Below the pieces are notes generated by a model. That model saw nothing but the letters and a program-made list of their open reading frames with translations, was not told the origin of the DNA and did not search any database. From positions 25,504,001-25,568,000 of the forward strand of contig NC_046681.1 in assembly GCF_009870125.1 (NCBI RefSeq): DNA of 64,000 nucleotides. The letters are read 5' to 3'. The stretch's first letter is position 1. Each line of letters opens with the position of its first letter. Source of the stretch: Drosophila pseudoobscura (lineage: Eukaryota; Arthropoda; Insecta; Diptera; Drosophilidae). The translations under genes and the position numbers were made by a program. Below, in pieces: positions 1 to 11,484 of the stretch.

Positions 1-3000
1 TTTTACTCTTAAGATCTACCTACCCCTATCCAGATAAAAGTTGCGATATGGTCTGCTCTTTTTTCAAGAAAGATAACGTATACTCCATCTGTCGTATAGC
101 AATCATGGGAAGAAGTTGTCTCTTGAATGTTCGGTTCTTATCAGAGACTTGTATCTTTTAACTTTAAGATCTTTGTCTAGCATTTTTATGGTATTTTTCT
201 AGTTGTTTTTATTTGCATTTTCCTAAAATTTTTGTAGTGACATTTTTCTAGAATTTTTGTTGTATACGTTAATATTTTTCGGTATTTTTTTTCTGCTCTT
301 AATCTTAATTCTAGTTCTTATATGTAGCTTAGATCTGTCTAATATTCTTGTGGACTTTTCTAGTATTTTCTGGTATTTCAAAGATTGGTTTTTGTTATGA
401 CACCATATTTTGATAGTATTATTGTCCTTTTTCTAGTACTTTTCTGGTTTGTTGAAGTATTCGTTTAGCTATTTCTGGTATTTCAAATATTTGAATATTC
501 CCCTCCGAGTGGAAAGAGTATCTAAACATTGCCTTAATGATTATTTTGAAGCTATCTTTCATTCATATTTGTTGGTTTGAGACTTGAGGTTGGCAGACAA
601 GTCATAAATACATGCATAGACTACAGATACATACATATATAGATACAATATAGAGTCCCAGCTGCTGGGTAGTTTCCTTCTTCGGGTGCAGTGCAATGCC
701 GCGGATGTGGATGGGGGGATTTTTTGTCTGTGGTGTGATGTGGGCGTTCGGTGACATGAATTGCGATGCAGGCCAATAATTATTATAGAATACTTTTGTA
801 TATCAGCCAAATTTACACATGTATGTGTGCGTTCGGGCTCCCTCCATGGGAGGAGACTTCTTGTGAATGGGGCAGTGTCTCTGGCTAGAGTCTAGAGAGC
901 TTTCAACGGATTGGACACATTTAACATGTTTGGCTGCAGTCACAGTGCTAGGTGCTGGCTAACACCCATTTGATACACTTTTCACTCCACTTCAGAGAAT
1001 GGAGAAAGAGGAACTAAACACCCGACCCACCGACGCGTCGCGCTCTTGCAATTTGCAGATGTAAATTTTCGTTTAATTAGCTCTCTAGAGACCCTTTTTT
1101 CACGGAAAACACACATCAGAAAAACTGGAGCTGAAGCTGAAACTGAAGCGGAGCCGAGTAAAAGCTACTTGTGCTGCTCCTTGGTTTATTATGCAATAAA
1201 ACTGAATACAAATATGCGCTAATTGTTGCATGTCGTCCCTCGAAACCCATTTTTCTTGTCTCTACACAATTTCCATTGCCCTCCCCCCCGGTTTGCCGAA
1301 ATTTTGAAGCCACTTTTGAACCACTTTGCCTGGCCGGCGCGCGGCGGTGGTGACGTTATGAGAGATTTGTGAGGTGCAAGTGGAGGTCCAAGACCACTCA
1401 AAAGTTGAATCAGTTTTTTTTGTATTTGTTGTCATCTCAAGTTGCATGCCGCAGAAAAGGTGTTGCTGGGGCCATAGTTGTTGCTGCTGGGCCATATATA
1501 ATACTACATAGTCGTCGATATATATATACATGTATATAGTTTGGTGGAATGGAATGCACACATCTCCTCCACGCAAAACTCACAAAATATAGAGCAGGTT
1601 TTGAACGATTTGATTGCACTCTTTGCTCGAGGATGAGTTCACGGAGTTGAACATTGATTGGGATTGGGAGATTACATGTTTATCGGATAATTCAAGGGTA
1701 ACTGAAGTCATCTATGTGATTTAACTATAAAAACATGAGGAATCAACAAACTTTCTAGGACTTTATGGCTTTACTAGCACTCATACTCAAAGAAAACACT
1801 TTGCTCATTATTTTAGAGTCTGAAAAACTTGGGAAAATGTAATTGTAATACCGCTGGACATAATACCACTCCTTATAGAGACGTATCCAAATAGAGACTA
1901 GAGTCGAGTATCAAAGCGCCGCATCAGGCACACGCATTCGCTTGAGTAGGGGAGAGAGTGGAAGGCTGAGAGCAGTTGGGATCAGGAATGTGTCCACCCA
2001 AAATATGGTATATATATCTATGAAAAAACGAGCTTTTCTTTAATCAAAATTTGTATTTTTATGAATTTTTAAAGTAAAAATTTTTCTATAATTATTGCCT
2101 AAGTATATTCCTTTCTTACTGCATGGAAGAGAGTTGTGGCTCGGTGGCTCTTGAAAAATATGAACAAATTTTCCTTTAACTGCTAAGCCGCACTGGGAGA
2201 GGGTGAGAGTGGGAGCACACGTGAGGCGCAAAGCCAAAGCTGAGTTTAGATTGAATCAATTTTACTGACCCTTTATTGACCTCTCAAGAGTATGTACTCT
2301 TTGTATATTTCATGCCTCAAAATGTATTTATTTTTCATAATTTATTTGTATTTCAATAACATATTTTTCATTTTCTTATATATTATTTTTTTTTTTTTAG
2401 TGATTTTTCCATTTTGAAAGCGCACTGCAGTGAAATTTATTTTCTGCTCAATGCATTTTTTATATTTTTTAATAGATACTAGTTTTGTTGTTGTTGCCCC
2501 AGCGGCAATTGTAGATTTGTTTGCCCAGCACTTTTTACGATGGCTCGAGTTGCGTGTGTTTTATCAGCCCGTTAAGTTGTCGTTAATTGATAGATCGCTT
2601 AATATTATTTAAGTGTTTTGCGATAAACGAAACGATTCATGAACTGTTCAACAGATGAATGGGCCGTACAATTTATTCATATTTTTGTGAGTAAAGTAGT
2701 CACATCTCAGAGTTTACAAAGTTCAAATTTACGTATACATAATGTCCACAAACCAGTTGACTTTCAAAAGTCTTGAAGGGGGGTTCGGCTCACTCTGGAA
2801 ATGTCAAGTCGTTGAGATGATTTTTTAGAAAACTATTTTGAAAAACTTCAAATTGCAATGCATTTTACGTGTCGAAATTCTGTGGCATCCACAATTTTAC
2901 AGTTACAAGAATACCAAATCAAATAAAATGGCCAAATCTTCCAGATTACCGAATCTGGTTTAGATCGGATCATTATTATAGCCAGAAGGAGCGAGTAGCG

Positions 3001-5191
3001 CTATCTCTCTCTCACACATACTCTACCTCGTATTTGTAGCAACACAAATACTGTGTCAATATGGGTTATAAATGTAGAGCCTCGGTTAGACCTGCCGCTC
3101 GTTAGAGCTATAGCATTTCCTACCCAAAAAAGGGTATATATTTTTGACCCTTATCAACTAAAGATGCGATATAGACATTCCCATGAATCTTTCAATGGAT
3201 CTCTCTCTTTCTCTGTTTTGGCACAGTTTCTTCTTCCTCCTACTGCTCCTTTAAATATTTTTCTCTACTGATCTAAAACCCCGAGCCCAAACCCCCAAAT
3301 TTATACATTTTGTAAGACAATATTTGTTCGACAAGATCTACGTCTGTTCGGGATTTCCTTGTAACAAGCGCCAAATCGTGTGCCGGTGTGTGTGCGTTCG
3401 TTTATGGGAAATTTGTACAGCGAATCAACGTCATTGGCATTGACAGCTCGCAGGGAAACAATCGTTTGAAAAACAACATGGAATATTTACAAATATAAGC
3501 TAAATTTAAGCACAATCGGATCACAATATGATGGTTGGACCTCAAAGGGTGGCAGAGCCTCTTGTTCTTTCTTCTGTTTCTGAACTAGATTTAAACAGAC
3601 TGTGCAAATACCCGTAGTATGTATCTCCAATCCAATATTAACACTTGTGACGGAAATGGGAAATTCCCCAAGAGAGTACAGACGCTTTATGAGGAAGAGA
3701 GAGAGATCTCCCTCTCTGCGACTTTGTGTCTCTCTGTTCATAAAGAAGCAGGAAATCCAAATGCTGAGGCGTTTTTATGGGCAACAACAAAGCGCAGCCA
3801 TGACATAATGTATGCCAGTATTTGTGCCCATAATGGAAGCTGTGGTATATGCATCTGTGAGATACATTCTTCGTGCCCCCATGAAGTCGCAATTCATTGT
3901 AGGAGAATGCTCTCTGGTCGGAAGACGGTCGGTCACTGACCAGATTCAGTTTTAACAGAGAAAAAAAAAATGCATTTAAAATTAATTACAATCTTGACAC
4001 AATTTTATTTCGCCAGCAAATCAGCAAATGTTTTATTTATAATCTCGAAACGCCCCCAATTAGCACGCACTTTTTCATTGCACTTGACACAGATCAGATC
4101 GGTAGATGCATCAGAGATCTATAATGTATATCCTTATATGCACTTATTTCTGTCTGTTTAATTAGTTTGATGGCTTTCACAGTGCGGCCTGTCAAATCTA
4201 CCGACTGTCACATGAAATTTTGCCACCAAAATACTTTTACAATGTTGAGAAATATAATTTTCTATATTCGAAAGTGTTTTTGTTTTGAAATATGGGCGGG
4301 AATTCCGTTTCTGTAATCAGATTTGAGAGCACTTTGAACCGTGTGTGTTTTACCCCAGAGATTTCCCTTCAAGAACACTAACTCGTGAATACATTTATTC
4401 ATTTGTGTGTTTCTCGTTGAATATGGAAAGCCATTCCTGGGCCGTGTCAGTGCTCCGCGAGAGTGCTCGCTCTCTGCCGCTCAGAGTTCTGTGGAACGTC
4501 ACTCACAGCTGTTTCAACTGCTGAACCGAAGCTCTCTGGCATTTATTGTGTAGTTTTTATGGCAAATAACTGGTACTGGGAGTTACGACTGTGGGATGCC
4601 TTCTACCGAAGCCCGAATAGTCAATTTGGGGACCGACTCCGCTGTCCAATGCATGGAGGAACAGACGAAGTCGAGGCACAGGCAAAGGCTAGCCCAAAAG
4701 AGATTTGAAGGACCTAGTACCCTAGTATTTAGTACTCAAGCAAATCGAAATACTACCCCAAATAACACCGAATTGTAACGCAAAAGAAACCCACGTGAAA
4801 CCCCAAGAATAAACTGAGAATGGAATCATTTCTGCATCATAAGCAGAGCATCCCCTAGACCTATTGTTCTGGCCAAGTACTGGGTAATCCATTGTCATTT
4901 AGAGGCTTTTTGTTTCGATATTTACACACTTCAGAGACACCTCAGACACTGCCTCCAGACTACGCCAGTAGGGTTTTAACCGGGGGGTAAGTTGCTGCCG
5001 CCAACAATCCACCCAAAAGGTTCCGACGTGGCCACGTATATACGGGTGTACGGAGTATATCTTTCTTATGGTCACAGCTGTTGTTGCTCTCGATGTACTC
5101 GACGTACTGATCTATAATAATCTCTGTATAAATATTGTAAAACACGAAGCCCCCCCACACATCCCAAAACACACAAATCGAATGTAACAAA
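1..5191. other. non-coding upstream region
   Basis: No convincing coding sequence. Reading frames here are short, have no codon bias and do not join by splice sites. The first 500 bases are T-rich with a loosely repeated TTTTTCTAG / TTTCTGGTATTTCA motif. A DINE-1-like fragment lies near 3050-3120. The stretch presumably holds the 5' UTR and promoter of the gene starting at 5192, but I cannot point to a start site. Confidence 0.6.
3040..3125 (+). mobile_element. possible DINE-1 (Helitron-derived) 3' fragment
   Basis: The stretch GGTTATAAATGTAGAG near 3064 matches the sequence that directly follows the subterminal inverted repeat of the clearer DINE-1 copy at 53.5 kb (GGTATAAATGTAGAG). The following bases are also loosely alike and hairpin-forming. 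The similarity is short, so the call is tentative. Confidence 0.4.
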
Positions 5192-8100
5192 ATGCTGCTA
5201 CAATTCGCTGTGAGGTTCATTTGTTGTGAGTTGAAAAAGCTGAAAACGAACTTAACCATGTTTTTAATATTCTTCTGGATTATATGGTTCTCGCAAATAA
5301 TAGCCATATCAACGGTGTTCATGAGGTGGGATATATCCTTACATACTGTATATTTATTACATCTACTGTATTCCATTAATAACTAATTGTTTTATTGGTT
5401 TTTTTTCTGTAGCTTTCCAGAGATCATAACGGAGCTGCCAACTGTCACAGTTACGGAGCTGCCTCTGGATCGTATCAAGAATCGTCTGGAGTCTGTTATT
5501 CTCGAGGAGATACAGTCGCCGACGAGCAACAAGAGCGAGGAGCAACAACAGCAGCAGCAGCAACAGCAGCAGGAGCAGGAGGAGCAACCGTTGCTGCCCC
5601 TGTTTGAAGCTGCCAAGGAAGTGCCTCAGAAGGGTAAGGCCATAGTTCTGGGTAATGTACACAATTATGTATGTACAGTGCGTTTCAGAGGTTTATTTGG
5701 TAGTGAAAATAAAGCTCAAAACACAAATCTGTTTGTAACTTCTTTAAGGAGCGAAGATCTTAGATTTTCATCATCGATTTTACGATATTTATCGATATAT
5801 GCAGATCTACCATGTATAGTGCGTTTCAAGAGTATATAACTGAAGAAAATTCAGCTCCAAAGAGAGGGATATTCCAGTGAAATACCTAAGGAGTATAGAT
5901 CTTTAATAGCATCCTCGATTTTTATCGATTTTAGCGATATTTATCTTTTTGCGTACTAAATCTATTTCTCTTCGATTTCTCGATATTTACCGATTTTACA
6001 GATATTTATTTATCTGTTCCAACCTCCCAAGACTATCTTGGGATCTCTCTGTATCTGAAATTGCTTTGCTTTTGATTGTCCTTAAACAACCTGTCAATAA
6101 GTAACCCAAACCCCAACAGTTACTGAAAGATATTGTCCTCATTGACAAAGTAAAATAAACTTTATTCAAACGCTCTGATATTCATTTTTGTTAAAATTCT
6201 CTACTCTTGCTAAATTTCCATAGAACTAATAAATTTTTGTTTCCCTTTAGATGAACAAATGCCGAAAATCAATGATCCCGGGGGAGGCGTCGACCTGGAT
6301 GGATTGCTTGCTTCAGCAGAGGCTGTAGGCGCCCCAGGAGACGATGGCACTGGTAATGTGACCAGCGATGAGCAGCAGACTGGCGGAGCAGCAGCGGGAG
6401 CGGGAGAGGGAGAGGGAACTGCAAACGACACCGAGGCCAAGGCGAATCTCACAAAAGCCAATGAAGAGGTGCCCATGCCGGTGTTCTCCGAGTGGGCGCA
6501 GAAACAGATGGAGGCCGAGGCCAGTCGCGAGCAGGCCATGGAGCTGGAACAGCAGGTGGCCAATAACTCGGCCCAGCGGAGGAACAACACCGGATCGGCG
6601 AGTGGGAAGCCATCGACGCTGAAGCTGCGCTCCAAGAACTACGCCTCGCCCGACTGTGGGGCCAAGATCATTGCCTCGAACGGAGACGCCACCAACACGG
6701 GGGCCGTGCTGACCCACTCGAGCGACGAGTACATGCTGAGCACGTGCGGCAGTCGCATCTGGTTCGTGGTGGAGCTGTGCGAGGCCATCCAGGCCCAAAA
6801 GGTGGAGCTGGCCAACTTCGAGCTGTTCAGCTCGTCGCCCAAGAACTTTACGGTGGCCGTTTCGAAGCGGTTTCCCACCCGCGACTGGAGCAATGTGGGT
6901 CGCTTTGCGGCCGAGGACAAGCGCACGGTGCAGACGTTCGAGCTGCATCCGCATTTGTTTGGGAAGTTCGTGCGCGTGGACATCCATTCGCACTACTCCA
7001 AGGAGCATTTCTGCCCGGTTTCCCTGTTCCGGGTGTTCGGCACCTCCGAGTTTGAGGCCTTCGAGACGGAGATTCGGCCCAGCGACGAGCTGGACGACTT
7101 TGACGATGACTTTGGTGGCGGCGGCCAGGAGCAGGGCAGCAGCCACAAGGCCACAGCCGGCGGCGGTGGTGGTGGCATCTTTCAAAGCGCCTCCGATGCG
7201 GTCATCCAGATGGTCAAGAAAGCCGGCGAGGTGCTGCTGAAACCCACAAAGGCCTTGAAATGGTCACCAGAGTCGTTGCTCTGCAGAACACCCGCCCTCG
7301 GGGCATTCAGCTGCTCCAGCTGCAACAGTACGCTGGTCGAGAGGATCAACAGTCTGCTCTCGTGCCAGTTCCAGCAGCTGCAGGGCCTCCTCAATCACAG
7401 CCAGCTGAGGTCCGATCTTCTGCAGAGCCGCGTGTGCCTGGAGGAGTACGGCATCAGTCTGAGGGGCAACCCATCTGCCAGCGGGCTGGCCAAGCGTCAG
7501 AGCTACTTTCTGAGTATGCTGCCGGCAGAGCATGTGGGTGCCATGTGCAAGCTGCTGCAAGCAGAGCAGAACATCACAGTGGAGCAGCAGCAGATGGAGG
7601 CCCCGCAACTGAAGCCGCCCCCAGAACAAGAGCAGGAGAATGCCACAGCGGCAGGAGAGGCCAGCAGCCAGCAGGAGGTGATTCGGGAAGAACTACAAGA
7701 ATCCCCGCCAAGCGGGGAAATCATGACGCCCGAGGCTGTGGCCAGCCAAGAGATGCCTTCAATCCGTGAGAAACCAGATCCTTCAACGACCTCAACAGCC
7801 TCCACAACAAACTCCACTCCCGCAGATGTGAATATCTTCAATGTGTCCGACGAACTGGAGGATCTGGAAGTGCCTGTGGCGGCCCCACAGCCAACTGTCG
7901 CCGCTCCTGTCGCACCCAATTTGGTGGAGTCGCCCAGCGACTGGGAGACCTCTACCCTGGCACCCAGTTCCAGCGAAATGCCGCTGGCCAATGCAGAGCT
8001 GGCCATCGAGGACGGCAGTCCCGCCAGCTGGGAAAGCTTGGACAATCTGCTGACCACCACAGTGGCCTCCATAACCGCAGGAGGCAGTGCAGCCGTCGCC

Positions 8101-10881
8101 ACTGCAGCAGCCATTGCGGGGAATGCAAATGGCAACAATTTGGGCGGAGGCGGAGCTGGTGCTGGTGCTGGAGTTGGAGCTGGAGCAGGAGCAGGAGGCA
8201 TCGGATCCAATGTGAATCTGCAACAGAAGCTAACAAATGGCGCGCAGTCGGAGAGCGTCTTTATACGCCTCTCCAATCGCATCAAGGTGAGTGCAAAGAA
8301 CTCCACAGCGAGCTCCATTCTGCAGCCAGGCCCTGCGGCATGTGCGTCACCAGTTGGCGTGGCACCTGCAAACAAACGACGAAACAAACAACCCACCCAC
8401 CCACGCACACAGGCCATGGAAGACCATGGAAGGCCCTTGCTTTAGAAGGAAAACAAAAAGCGAAATGATACCCTTTAAAGGGGTACGACCTTTATTACAG
8501 AATTCGGTGAAATCGATAGAAGGGAGAAGGCCTTGGGGAAGGGTCAGGCCATTATTTAGTCATGTCTTTGCCTACAGCAATGTTAGCCGGAAAGGTGTGG
8601 GTATGTCTAGAGGGAATGGCAAAATCAATTAGATTCGATTCCAATAATCGCGCTTCATTCCTTGACCAAGTCATAGTCGCTCTCTCTCTCTCTCTCTCTC
8701 TCTATCTATGGCTGTTCTCTGGCCTAAAAAGATCACGTCTTTGCCCAAAGGAGTCCTAGAGGGATACTTCATTTCTTTCCTCGCATTGCTGTGAGATTTA
8801 AAAAACAAAATATATTTCTTGTGCATGACTCGACTCAAGATTGGAACCGATTCACATTCCTCTTGAGCTGCACAAGCGCAAGGCTTTAAAGGAGAATGCC
8901 CGAGCATCCAAAAGCAAAATACATGTCATGTGCATGACGATTAAAGACTGCGAACTCGAGTCTCGAGTCAACACTTAGGGTTCTCTTGTTGTAATGCAAA
9001 TTCAAGAAGCTTCCACACCGCTGCCTTAGAACAAAATAGGGCCCCACCTTCCGGAAGCTTTTCCCCCCGATAAAAAAGAGTAAAAGAGTATCCCCTATTC
9101 CGTTTCCTGTTGACCCAATCAGTTTCTGACTTGTTTATGGGCCCACTTGCGTGTTGGCTGCTCATTACAAGTGGCAGCAGAGTCACTTCCCGTTCAGGGG
9201 CTCCGCCCCAGGGCTAATACAGCATTTTAGCAGAAAGTTGAGGCCACCGCTGCCTTGCCTACGGACGTCATCCAAATCCAAAGCCACGATAAAAACCTTT
9301 CCTTCTTTTGTTCTGTCTTCCATAGGCGCTCGAAAGGAACATGTCGCTGTCCGGGCAGTATCTGGAGGAGCTCTCGCGCCGCTACAAGAAGCAGGTGGAG
9401 GAGCTGCAGCAGACGCTTACGCAACAGACGCTGACGGTGCGCTCGCTGGAGGACCAGAGCAGGCGGTACATCGAGCAGGAGCAGCTCTACCAGCAGCAGA
9501 GCGCCGAGCTGGCCGGCGAGGTGCGTGCCCTGAGCTATCAGGTGCAGGCCTGCATTCTGGTCATCATCATTGTGGGCACGTGCATCTTCCTGATGCTCGT
9601 CCTGGGCACTGTCTACTACCGCAAGCTGCGCCGCCAGACGCAGCAGCTCAAGGAGGAGCAGCCGTCCAGCCATGCTAAGGTGCCCAAGCCGAAGCTGGAT
9701 CGCCGCAAATCCTACGAACAGATGCTCAACCAGTCCACGCCCAAGCAGCGGAGACCCAGCGAGGAGGCGATGCTCATACTGAAGGACTGTGGCGATAGTC
9801 AGCTGGTGGGGGGCTGCCAGGATCTGTCCAGCAGGCAGCGAAAGATATCCGTGTGCTATGGCAGCAACAACAACATTGCGGCCAATATGATGACTGGGAA
9901 CCCCAATCTACGAGCCTCGCTGCACCGCCGAAAGGGAGCGAAACATTCGTGGCACAACAGCCTGGACACGGCGGCGACGACATCCTGTGCCGCCGAGCAG
10001 CTGGACACGTTCTTCGATGCGGGTAAGCTCAAAGAATGCCACTCCAATCCAAGGCAGAATAATCCTAATCGATAGAACCTCTTGCAGATACCCTGAAGAG
10101 CCAGAAGCAGCAGCCATCGTCGTCGGCGGGAAGCAAGGCCGGCAGAAAGAAGTCCCTGCAGCAGCAGTTAGCCCTCAAGCGACAGGAGTCAGCGCCGGCC
10201 AGCATGATGCAGAATGAGCTGGCCGAGGAGGAGCAGAGCGATTTCGATGAGAGTCTGATGCTGGACGACGATGATTTGGCCAACTTTATACCCACCAGCG
10301 ATCTGGCCTACAACGAGTTTATGCCAGAGGGTCCCTCCGGATATCTCGTACTGGACGCGGTTGATGGAGCACAGAAACCGCCGGAGCAGCCCCAGAAGCA
10401 GGCAACAAAGAAGTCGTCGCGACGCCTCTCGTCGCCGGGCTTCTTCAAGTCGCCGTTCAGCAAAAGCAAGAACAAGGGTGGGAACTACAATGGTTTTGGC
10501 GGGATCAAGAACAGCCATTCGGTGCACGAGTCCACCTCCTGGGAATGGTATCGCCTGAAGCGCAACGAGAAGCAGCAACAGCAGCCGAATCACCATTCAA
10601 AGCAGACCAAGAGCCTGCCCAACTCCAGTCTGGACAGTTCCTCCCTGTCGGAGGTGAATTTCTCACTCAATTCGAACTCCAACTCGACACAAAACTCATT
10701 TCGCATACTCGGCGAGGCCATACGCTCCTCGGGGGAGAGCAGCATTACCCCCAATGGCAATGGCAATGGCAGCAGCTGCAGTGCCAGCGGCAGTGGCAGC
10801 AACAGCGGCGGCAGCACCACCTCCTCCACCGCGAAGAAGAAACAGCGCGCCTTCAATAATATCTTTCGCAAAGTCTTTTGA
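5192..10881 (+). CDS. SUN-domain membrane protein, SUCO/Slp1 (osteopotentia) family
   Basis: Five exons join in frame: 5192-5325, 5413-5633, 6251-8286, 9326-10022 and 10088-10881, giving about 1293 residues, close to vertebrate SUCO. All introns are GT..AG. Residues ~20-40 form a hydrophobic signal/anchor. A polyglutamine tract follows in exon 2. The SUN-like domain spans about residues 244-390 (starts KLRSKNYASPDCGAKI, includes SRIWFVVELC and FGKFVRVDIHSHY). Acidic, Gln- and Gly/Ala-rich linkers follow. The family signature ALERNMSLSGQYLEELSRRY begins exactly at the exon 3/4 junction and leads a coiled coil (~800-860), then a transmembrane helix (~872-895, CILVIIIVGTCIFLMLVLG) and a basic Ser-rich tail ending FNNIFRKVF. 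Family knowledge: SUCO/Slp1 proteins sit in the ER/nuclear envelope and protect soluble ER proteins from degradation (yeast Slp1-Emp65). The start is the first ATG before the anchor. Family assignment is firm; I do not recall the fly symbol. Confidence 0.9.
5634..6250 (+). other. intron 2 of the SUCO-type gene, with degenerate internal repeats
   Basis: Non-coding. It holds two copies of a GTGCGTTTCA(A)GAG motif (about 5678 and 5819) and repeated CGATATTTATCGAT-like stretches, including a perfect DRE octamer TATCGATA at 5790-5797. These look like a local degenerate duplication of roughly 140 bp. No exon is needed here, since 5633 and 6251 join in frame. Confidence 0.6.
8287..9325 (+). other. 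intron 3 of the SUCO-type gene
   Basis: A 1039-bp intron between GTGAGT at 8287 and the acceptor CCATAG ending at 9325. It contains a CT dinucleotide run (8680-8702) and a local imperfect duplication around TTGTGCATGAC (8819) and ATGTGCATGAC (8928). No coding sequence is seen. Confidence 0.7.
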
Positions 10882-11484
10882 TTTATTTTTTATTTTTATA
10901 AGTCCCAGTGAGTTTTTTATTGCCACTAGACCCTGCCCCCTTTTCAATTGTGTTCACCAAGATGTTCCCACGAAGAGAGCCAGAAAATGGTTGAAGTAAT
11001 TGTTTGTAAAAAATATATTTTTTTATGGCCCTAATTCCATTTAAGAAGAGTTCCTTTTTTGTGTTGCAGACTAAACTGCAAATGACTGTAATGAAACAAC
11101 AACAAATTTAAGTATAGTACTTATTATATTTTGTAATCCTTTCTGGCATCCAACGATGTGCGGGTGCGTGTGCCTTTGCTGCTAGAAACCGAAACCTAAT
11201 GAAAATTGATACGAAAGAAATCGTTTAACTGAGTTAATTTAATTACCAGCTTAAGTTTATAATCTATGATATATGATGATATATTCCAAGCCTCGTTATT
11301 CTTGCTATCCTAAATCCAACGATTTAGCGTACTTTAAGTTGAAAGCGAAAACATTTTGCGATACTTTTTTGCCACACTTAGCTCTTGTTATTATTAGCAA
11401 TTCTACAATACAATTAGTTAATAGTTTAGTTTTTTATTTATAACTAAAATACAATTAACATTTATTTAAAAACCGAATCATTTT
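10882..11484. other. convergent 3' UTR / intergenic region
   Basis: AT-rich, no coding potential. It should hold the 3' UTRs of the SUN-domain gene (+) and the methyltransferase gene (-). On the minus strand AATAAA signals lie at 11466-11461 and 11438-11433, just past the methyltransferase stop codon. Confidence 0.6.
11461..11466 (-). terminator. poly(A) signal AATAAA for CG2614
   Basis: TTTATT on the + strand, i.e. AATAAA on the minus strand, about 19 bases after the stop codon at 11485. A second copy lies at 11433-11438. Confidence 0.5.

Noticed and set aside
4960-5376. 138-codon minus-strand frame
   Set aside because: Overlaps exon 1 of the SUN-domain gene in antisense and has no protein-like features.
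7503-8417. 304-codon minus-strand open frame
   Set aside because: It is the antisense shadow of the low-complexity third exon of the SUN-domain gene.
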